Origin: Conexibacter sp.
Lineage (GTDB): Bacteria > Actinomycetota > Thermoleophilia > Solirubrobacterales > Solirubrobacteraceae
DNA: 10,806 nucleotides
Assembly (NCBI GenBank): GCA_025964055.1
Contig: JAOPZP010000215.1
Location: forward strand, 1-10,806
Direction: 5' to 3'
Position 1 is the stretch's first letter. Each line of letters begins with the position of its first letter. Below the pieces are notes generated by a model. It was not told the origin of the DNA. It ran no database searches and saw nothing but the letters and a program-made list of their open reading frames with translations. Of the stretch, positions 4,980 through 10,115 are shown piece after piece. The position numbers and the translations under genes are program-made.

Positions 4980-7898
4980 ATGGATCTGACCGGCAAGCTT
5001 GGCGCCCTCGACTTGGAGCGGGTCGTGGGCAAGCTGGCGGTGGCGGTGCGGATCGTCGGGGCCGACGGAACCGACCTGTACGCGAACGCGCGAGCGGGCG
5101 AGCTGGAGGAGCGCCGGGGCGGCGAGCTTGGACGCGACGACGACGTCTTCGACATCTATCACTCCGACGGACGCCGCTACGACCCGGCCATGTGGCCGGT
5201 CGTGCGGTCGATCACCACGGGCGAGGAGATCGTCGACGAGGAGTACTTCCAGCTCCTGGGCGACGGAAGCCGCGTCGACATCCGCTGCTCCTCGGAGCCC
5301 GTGTACGACGACGACGGCTCGATCGTCGCGGCCGTGCTGGTGCTGACCGAGGTCACGCAGGAGCGGGCCGCCGCCCGGCAGCTGGCCGATCACGAGCGGC
5401 TGCTGGAGAGCATGGAGGACGGGGTCGTCGCCGTCGATGCCGGCATGACGATCACGACCTGGAACGCGGGAGCCGAGCGGCTCTACGGCTGGACCGCCGC
5501 CGAGGCGCTCGGGCGCGACGTCGGTGAGGTGGCACGACCGCTGATCGGCAGCGAGCCGTCCACCGCGTTCGGGCGCGAGCTCACGCGGCAGGGGCAGGCG
5601 CGCATGCAGTTCACCGCGCGGCGCCGCGACGACTCGACGGTCGACGTCGAGGTCATCGGCACGGCCATCGCCGGCGACCATGGTGAGCCGGCCGGCTATC
5701 TCGCGATCCACCGCGACGTCAGCGAGCGGCGCCGCGCCGACGACGAGCTGCGCGCATCGCAGAAGCGGTTCGACGAGGTGCTGGAGAGCATCACCGACGC
5801 GTTCTACGGGCTGGACCGCGAATGGCGCATCATCTACATCAACGATCGGGCCCTGCGGTTGGCGTCCCAGCTGGCGGGCATCGCGTTCGAGCGCGCCGAC
5901 GTGCTGGGCACGAACCTGTGGGAGCTGCTCCCCGCGGTGGCCGGGTCGGAGCTGGAGGCGGTCTACCGTCGGGCGCTGGGCGAGCAGCGGGCCGAGGCCT
6001 TCGACTTCGCCTATCCCGGGGGCGAGCAGTGGTTCGAGGTCCACGTCTATCCGTCGCCGCAGGGCCTGGCGATCTACCTCCGCGACATCACCGAGCGCAA
6101 GCAGGCCGAGGCCGAGCAGGCGCGGCGCCAGCACCAGCAGGCGCTCATCGCCGACCTCGGCCTGCGGGCCGTCGCGACCGAGGACCTCCAGGCGCTGACC
6201 GACGAGACCGTCCTCCTGGTGGCCCGCACGCTCGGGATCGGCCACGTCGGCCTCATGGAGGTCCTTCCCAACGGCGGCGGGCTGGTCCAGCGCGCCGGCG
6301 TCGGATGGAGCGACGGCGCGGGCGGGTCGGCGAGGGCCGCGGGGGGTTCGTCGTCGATGGCGGGCTACACCATCATGATGGGCGAGCCGGTCGTGTCGGA
6401 CGACGTGCGCCGCGACCCGCGGTTCTCGACGTCGCCGCTGATGCGGGGGACCGGCATCGTCGCCGCGGCCTGCGTGGTGGTCGCGGGGCACGACCAGCCG
6501 TTCGGCGTGCTGGGCGCCTTCACGCAGGAGCCGCACCACTTCTCCGAAGGTGACGTCCACTTCCTGCAGGCGGTCGCCAACCTGATCGCGAGCGCGGCCG
6601 AGGGTGCGGCGGCGGCAGCCCGCCTGGAGCAGGTGCGCGACGCGGAGCGCAGCCGCATCGCCCGCGACCTCCACGACGACGCGCTCGCCGAGCTGTCGGC
6701 CGCCATCGCCGCCATGCCGCCCCAGGAGCGCTCCGGCGAGCTCCGGCGGGCGCTGACGCGCGTCGGCCGGCAGTTGCGGGGAGCCATCTACGACCTCAAC
6801 CTCGACGACGACGAAGGCCGCCCGTTCAGCGCCCTGCTCGAGGAGCTGATCGACGTCCAGCGGGGGCTCGCCTTCCCGCGCGCCCTGACGCTCACCGCGC
6901 GCGACCTCCCGGCCGGCTCGCTCGGACGCGGCGGGACGCAGGTCCTGCGCGTGCTGCGCGAGGCCATCACCAATGCCCGCCGCCACGCCGACGCCGACCA
7001 CATCGCGGTCACGGTCGGGGCGCGGGAGGGAAGCCTGCAGGCGACGGTCAGCGACGACGGCCGCGGCTTCGAGGACGCCACGGGGCCGGCGGCGAACGTC
7101 GCCGCACAAGGCCTCCGCGGCATGCGCGACCGTGCGGCGGCCGAGAACGGCTGGCTCGACGTCACCACGCGCCCCGGCCACGGCACGCGGGTCCGGCTGG
7201 GCATCCCGCTGCCCGGGACGCACGGCAGCGCGCCGCGCCCGGCGCGCGTGCTGCTCGTCGAGGACCACACGGCGGTGCGGGAGGCCATCGCGACCGTGCT
7301 CGGGCGGGAGGACGACTTCGACGTGGTGGCCCAGGCCGGCTCCCTCGCCGAGGCCAGGGATCTGCTGGTCGACATCGACCTGGCCGTCGTCGACCTCAGC
7401 CTCCCCGACGGCTACGGGAGCGACCTGATCCCGCAGCTCCGGGCGATCAACCGCCGGGCGCAGGCCATCGTGCTGACGGCGACGCTCGACCGGGCCGAGA
7501 TCGCCAGGGCGATCGAGAGCGGCGCCGCCGCCGCCCTGCACAAGAGCGCGCCGCTCACCGAGCTCGCCGAGGCGCTGCGCCGGCTGCAGGCCGGCGAGGC
7601 GCTGCTGCCCCTCGACGACGTGGTCGAGCTGATCGCCCTCGCTCGCCGCCACCGCCAGCGCGAGCACGACGACCGCGCGGCGATGGCGTCCATCACGCCG
7701 CGCGAGCGCGAGATCCTGCAGGCGCTCGCCGACGGCCGCGGCACCAGCGAGATCGCCGAGGACCTCCACATCACGGTCCGCACCCAGCGCAACCACGTGG
7801 CCAACATCCTGCGCAAGCTCGGCGTCCACTCCCAGCTGCAGGCCCTCGTGCTGGCCCTGCGCTACGACGTCGTCGAGGTGCACCGGGACACGCCCTGA
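4980..7898 (+). CDS. Fused sensor histidine kinase and LuxR-type response regulator
   Basis: A 972-residue soluble protein with no membrane segment. In order: a PAS-like domain (about 10-128), a clear PAS/PAC (about 132-252, ending RDVSERRR), a third PAS (about 256-374, ending RDITERKQ), a GAF domain (about 388-545), a HisKA_3 phosphoacceptor helix ERSRIARDLHDD with His565, and a HATPase domain (N-box EAITNARRH with Asn665; DDGRGF at 692-697; GLRGM at 711; GHGT at 733). After a linker of about a dozen residues comes a receiver (VEDH at 760-763, phospho-Asp805 in VVDLSLPDG, Thr833, Lys855) and a LuxR/NarL helix-turn-helix (about 905-965, starting ITPREREIL). All catalytic residues are present, so it should sense a cytoplasmic signal, autophosphorylate, pass phosphate to its own receiver and bind DNA. 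NarX/NarL-type kinases and regulators are normally separate genes. It is divergent from the two-sigma operon, its most obvious target by inference. The ligand is unknown. Confidence 0.93.
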   Translation: MDLTGKLGALDLERVVGKLAVAVRIVGADGTDLYANARAGELEERRGGELGRDDDVFDIYHSDGRRYDPAMWPVVRSITTGEEIVDEEYFQLLGDGSRVDIRCSSEPVYDDDGSIVAAVLVLTEVTQERAAARQLADHERLLESMEDGVVAVDAGMTITTWNAGAERLYGWTAAEALGRDVGEVARPLIGSEPSTAFGRELTRQGQARMQFTARRRDDSTVDVEVIGTAIAGDHGEPAGYLAIHRDVSERRRADDELRASQKRFDEVLESITDAFYGLDREWRIIYINDRALRLASQLAGIAFERADVLGTNLWELLPAVAGSELEAVYRRALGEQRAEAFDFAYPGGEQWFEVHVYPSPQGLAIYLRDITERKQAEAEQARRQHQQALIADLGLRAVATEDLQALTDETVLLVARTLGIGHVGLMEVLPNGGGLVQRAGVGWSDGAGGSARAAGGSSSMAGYTIMMGEPVVSDDVRRDPRFSTSPLMRGTGIVAAACVVVAGHDQPFGVLGAFTQEPHHFSEGDVHFLQAVANLIASAAEGAAAAARLEQVRDAERSRIARDLHDDALAELSAAIAAMPPQERSGELRRALTRVGRQLRGAIYDLNLDDDEGRPFSALLEELIDVQRGLAFPRALTLTARDLPAGSLGRGGTQVLRVLREAITNARRHADADHIAVTVGAREGSLQATVSDDGRGFEDATGPAANVAAQGLRGMRDRAAAENGWLDVTTRPGHGTRVRLGIPLPGTHGSAPRPARVLLVEDHTAVREAIATVLGREDDFDVVAQAGSLAEARDLLVDIDLAVVDLSLPDGYGSDLIPQLRAINRRAQAIVLTATLDRAEIARAIESGAAAALHKSAPLTELAEALRRLQAGEALLPLDDVVELIALARRHRQREHDDRAAMASITPREREILQALADGRGTSEIAEDLHITVRTQRNHVANILRKLGVHSQLQALVLALRYDVVEVHRDTP

Positions 7899-7940
7899 CG
7901 CCGTCGCGGCGGCCCTGACGTCCGACCGCCAACCGCGGGC

Positions 7941-7973
7941 GTCGATCGGCTGTTACGCGCGGTCGCGATCGAC
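7941..7973. promoter_or_regulatory. 8-bp dyad GTCGATCG-N17-CGATCGAC before the membrane protein gene
   Basis: Perfect arms at 7941-7948 and 7966-7973 flank 17 nt that include TGTTACGC. The dyad ends 14 nt before the ATG at 7988. It could be an operator for a dimeric regulator around a promoter, or an mRNA hairpin affecting translation or reading from the upstream fusion gene. Which one cannot be decided here. Confidence 0.35.
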
Positions 7974-7987
7974 CCATCACCAGGACC

Positions 7988-8593
7988 ATGCGCCGCTATC
8001 CCGCCATGCTGTGGCTGCTGGTCTTCGTCGGCAGCCTCCTGATCCTCAACGGCTCCCATCCGACCTGGCGCCCCTGGGAGCTGGTGGTCGGGATCGCGCT
8101 CCCGGTGATCGCGTGCGGGTTGGCGATCTACCTGGCGACCGGACCGGAGGCTGGCAAGCCGCGCGTCCGCGGCTCCTACTGGTTCTTGACCGGCACCTTC
8201 GCGTTCTACGCCGTGGCCGCCCTGGCGGCCCTGTTCGCGCTCGGCATCGACGAGGCCATCGCCGTGCTGCTCGCCGGGCTCATCCCGATGACCGCCGTGG
8301 CGCTGTGGCTCGCGCACGTGCGCCAGAAGACGCGGACGACGCCCGATGGCGCGCTCGTCGACACGGCGGCCGACGACCACACCGATCCGGTCCCCGGCCT
8401 CGGCGCCGACGACCAGCGCCCGCTCGGCGACACGCCGGACGCCCACGACGAGCTCATCCCGCAGGACCTGCCCAAGGACCATCCGGGGCGCCAGGCCGTC
8501 GAGGAGGAGGCCGCCGCGCTCGGTGGCGCCACGCCCGGCCCTACGCGGCGTCGGCCGCCCACGCCTCCTCGAGCCGGCGACCGGCCTCGGTGA
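7988..8593 (+). CDS. Four-helix membrane protein with acidic cytoplasmic tail
   Basis: A 201-residue protein of no family I recognise. Four hydrophobic segments are visible at about residues 5-21, 31-51, 64-86 and 89-109, paired by short loops. A hydrophilic tail of about 90 residues follows, rich in Asp, Glu and Pro (for example DTAADDHTDPVPG and HDELIPQDLPKD), ending in a basic stretch from about residue 186. By the positive-inside rule the tail, preceded by RQK at 112-114, is probably cytoplasmic. The ATG at 7988 has only a poor CAGGA 2 nt upstream; an in-frame ATG at 8006 has nothing better. The gene lies 89 nt after the kinase-regulator fusion in the same direction, so co-transcription is possible, though an 8-bp dyad intervenes. 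Its last 53 nt overlap the 3' end of the opposing sigma gene, so the basic C-terminal end is encoded antisense to that gene. Confidence 0.75.
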   Translation: MRRYPAMLWLLVFVGSLLILNGSHPTWRPWELVVGIALPVIACGLAIYLATGPEAGKPRVRGSYWFLTGTFAFYAVAALAALFALGIDEAIAVLLAGLIPMTAVALWLAHVRQKTRTTPDGALVDTAADDHTDPVPGLGADDQRPLGDTPDAHDELIPQDLPKDHPGRQAVEEEAAALGGATPGPTRRRPPTPPRAGDRPR

Positions 8594-9332
8594 GGACGCG
8601 CGACACCTGCATCTGCGACACGCCGACGCGGCGTCCGATCTCGGCCTGCGTCAAGTCCATGTCGTACCGCAGGCGGATGATCTCGCGGTGACCGTGCGGC
8701 GTCGTGCGCAGCACGGCGTCGAGCTCCCCGCGCTCCACGATCCCGAGCAGCTCGGGATCGTCGGCGCCGACCGTGTCGAGCAGCGTCATGTCGCCGTCGA
8801 CCGGATCGCCGGCCGGCGCCTGCAGCGACGTCGCGCGCTGGGCGCGCAGCGCGATCCGGCCCTCGACGACGTCCTCGACCGTGCAGCCGAGGGCGTCGGC
8901 GAGCACATCGGCCGTGGGCGAACGGCCGGACTCGACGGTGAGCGCGCGTGCCATGCGCTCGACGCGCAGCGCCAGGTCCTGGAGATCGCGCGGCACGTGG
9001 ACGAACCAGGTCGCGTCACGCAGGTGGCGGGTCAGCTCGCCGAGGACGGTCGGCGTGGCGTACGCCGTGAATCGGCAGCCGCGGGCCGGGTCGAAGCGGC
9101 GGATCGCCTGCAGGAGGCCGACCTCGGCGACCTGGAGCAGGTCCTCGAACGGCTCGCCGGTCTCCCGGAACCGGCCGGCGTAGTGGCGCGCCAGCGGGCG
9201 ATACCGGACGAACACGGCCTCCGCGTTGACCGGATCGGCAGGGTCCGACAGGTGCGCGAACAGACGCCGCTCCCGCCGGAGCTCGGGATCGTCCATGCCG
9301 CCCAACGTCGCGTCGCCGGCGGTGATGGTCAT
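8541..9332 (-). CDS. RNA polymerase sigma factor, SigB/SigF/SigG type (second paralogue)
   Basis: A 263-residue group 3 sigma factor. Region 2 (residues about 36-105) contains EDLLQVAEVGLLQAIRRFDP (63-82) and FTAYATPTVLGELTRHLRD. Region 3 contains WFVHVPRDLQDL (109-120). Region 4 (about 195-255) has the helix-turn-helix LTQAEIGRRVGVSQMQVSRVL. The start at 9332 is chosen because GGGGAG lies 8 nt before it; the open frame continues upstream to 9620, but that extension has no similarity and runs antisense to the small gene at 9436. It is clearly paralogous to the factor at 3131-3928: the N-termini match (ELRRERRLFAHL versus EVQRERRLFARL) and the recognition helix is the same, so the two may read overlapping promoter sets. 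No anti-sigma gene is adjacent. Its tail converges on, and overlaps, the four-helix membrane protein gene. Confidence 0.95.
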   Translation of the reverse strand: MTITAGDATLGGMDDPELRRERRLFAHLSDPADPVNAEAVFVRYRPLARHYAGRFRETGEPFEDLLQVAEVGLLQAIRRFDPARGCRFTAYATPTVLGELTRHLRDATWFVHVPRDLQDLALRVERMARALTVESGRSPTADVLADALGCTVEDVVEGRIALRAQRATSLQAPAGDPVDGDMTLLDTVGADDPELLGIVERGELDAVLRTTPHGHREIIRLRYDMDLTQAEIGRRVGVSQMQVSRVLTEAGRRLEEAWAADAA

Positions 9333-9340
9333 GAGCAGTT

Positions 9341-9346
9341 CTCCCC
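9341..9346 (-). promoter_or_regulatory. Ribosome binding site deciding the start of the second SigB/F-type gene
   Basis: On the minus strand GGGGAG (9346 to 9341) lies 8 nt before the ATG at 9332. The alternative ATG at 9296 (MDDPELRRERR) has only GGGCGG close by, so 9332 is preferred. Confidence 0.7.
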
Positions 9347-9423
9347 AGCGAGCTCGGGGTGGTGGGAAACCAACACGGGCCGCGCTCACGTCATGCATGC
9401 TCGCGGAACGCGGGACCCCGGAG

Positions 9424-9435
9424 TAGCCTCGATCC
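9424..9435 (+). promoter_or_regulatory. Leaderless -10 promoter element of the 64-aa protein gene
   Basis: TAGCCT (9424-9429) fits TANNNT and is followed by exactly 6 nt and the ATG at 9436, the same geometry as at 805 and 10104. GGAG at 9420-9423 is 12 nt from the ATG, rather far for a Shine-Dalgarno. Confidence 0.5.
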
Positions 9436-9630
9436 ATGAGCCCGATTCCCGGCGAGCCGCTGGACCCCAAGCCCCAGGAGCTGACGACGAGCGACGGGCG
9501 CAAGTTCAAGCTGAAGATCCCCGGCCTCGCGCCACCGGTCAAGCGGGGGCGGACCGAGGAGCGGGGAAGCCCGGAGCCGCCCCGCGACGACCCGCGGCCG
9601 CCGATCAACCCGAACCACATGGGGTTCTGA
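9436..9630 (+). CDS. Small proline-rich hypothetical protein
   Basis: A 64-residue protein I do not recognise, beginning MSPIPGEPLDPKPQ and ending PPINPNHMGF. Fifteen residues are proline, mostly in the two ends; the middle (about 17-40) is a basic segment, SDGRKFKLKIPG, that could form a beta hairpin. No signal peptide, membrane helix or cysteine is present. Support for it being a real gene comes from the TAGCCT box exactly 6 nt before the ATG, the normal high-GC third-position pattern, and its divergent position to the sigma gene with a 103-bp gap that must hold a promoter. The alternative, that this stretch codes the N-terminal extension of the sigma factor on the other strand, is unlikely. 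Its function is unknown. Confidence 0.6.
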   Translation: MSPIPGEPLDPKPQELTTSDGRKFKLKIPGLAPPVKRGRTEERGSPEPPRDDPRPPINPNHMGF

Positions 9631-9648
9631 CGGCGACCGGCGGCGGAG

Positions 9649-9672
9649 AGCGGCGCCCTGCAGCGCGGCGCT
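9649..9672. terminator. Imperfect hairpin between converging small-protein and NTF2-like genes
   Basis: Arms AGCGGCGCCCTG (9649-9660) and CAGCGCGGCGCT (9661-9672) are inverted repeats with two mismatches. They fill most of the 40-bp gap between the stops at 9630 and 9671 and reach into the latter stop codon. A shared terminator is plausible but weaker than the one at 3105. Confidence 0.35.
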
Positions 9673-10042
9673 ACGAGTCCCAGGCCTGCGCGATGATCTC
9701 GCGCGCGATCCGGCCGTCGCGCAGCTCGGCGATCGACACGCAGCGCACGAGCACCCCGTCGGGGTAGGCGCAGCGCACGGTGTAGGCCAGCGCGTCGTCG
9801 GTGGCGGTGGCCAGCTCGACGCGGTGCTCCATGTCGCGGCCGTAGACGTCGCGCAGCTGGGCGGCGATCGCGTCGCGGCCCTCCAGGCGCAGCGGGTCGC
9901 TGGGCCCGTGGGCGGCGTCGGCGATCTCGACGGTGGCGTCCCCGGCGTAGAGCTCGGCGAGCGCGGCGGGGTCGCGGCCTTCGACGCCGCGGCGCAGGGC
10001 GGCGGTGTCGAACGCGGTGGATGTGGTGGGTGTGGTGGTCAT
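9671..10042 (-). CDS. NTF2-like / SnoaL-like domain protein
   Basis: A 123-residue protein with the pattern of the NTF2-like cone fold: an N-terminal helix (RRGVEGRDPAALAELYAGDATVEI), then LRLEGRDAIAAQLRDVYG, followed by alternating beta strands (HRVELATATDDALAYTVRCAYPDG, VLVRCVSIAELRDGRIAREI). The phrase LEGRDAIAAQL and a strand ending in DGRIAREI are typical of SnoaL-like proteins. The family includes polyketide cyclases, ketosteroid isomerase-like enzymes and many small-molecule binding proteins; no catalytic residue set can be assigned, so the activity is open. The ATG at 10042 is preferred; a GTG at 10069 would add nine residues, and neither start has a Shine-Dalgarno. CACGCT lies 6 nt before the ATG, one base off the leaderless pattern. 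The gene is divergent from a BTAD regulator 73 bp away, which may control it. Confidence 0.82.
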   Translation of the reverse strand: MTTTPTTSTAFDTAALRRGVEGRDPAALAELYAGDATVEIADAAHGPSDPLRLEGRDAIAAQLRDVYGRDMEHRVELATATDDALAYTVRCAYPDGVLVRCVSIAELRDGRIAREIIAQAWDS

Positions 10043-10059
10043 GGGGTCAGCGTGCCGTG

Positions 10060-10090
10060 CACCCGTCACCCACCCGTCAATGGCGCGTCA
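10060..10090. repeat. Three CGTCA-core direct repeats at 11-bp steps
   Basis: CACCCGTCA occurs at 10060-10068 and again at 10071-10079, and GGCGCGTCA-type sequence follows at 10082-10090. The CGTCA cores start at 10064, 10075 and 10086, each 11 bp apart. The repeats lie in the 73-bp divergent gap and end 13 bp before the -10 box of the BTAD regulator. Tandem repeats at 11-bp spacing just upstream of the -10 box are the known layout of SARP operators, although the sequence differs from the Streptomyces consensus. Confidence 0.55.
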
Positions 10091-10103
10091 ACCACGGCGC
10101 GAT

Positions 10104-10115
10104 TAGACTCGGCAC
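10104..10115 (+). promoter_or_regulatory. Leaderless -10 promoter element of the BTAD regulator
   Basis: TAGACT (10104-10109) is followed by exactly 6 nt and the GTG at 10116. No Shine-Dalgarno is present. The geometry matches 805 and 9424. Confidence 0.55.

Noticed and set aside
2685..7883. A 1732-codon open frame on the minus strand
   Set aside because: It spans a transporter, two sigma genes and the fusion gene, has no domain-like sequence, and is a typical artefact of very high GC content, where stop codons are rare in shadow frames.
9405..9409. GGAAC as an ECF-sigma -35 box before the 64-aa gene
   Set aside because: No matching ECF -10 element lies at the right distance, and the TANNNT leaderless element explains the start better.
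9333..9620. N-terminal extension of 96 residues on the second SigB/F-type sigma factor
   Set aside because: The extension has no sigma similarity, the paralogue lacks it, a good Shine-Dalgarno precedes 9332, and it would run antisense to a small gene with its own start signals.
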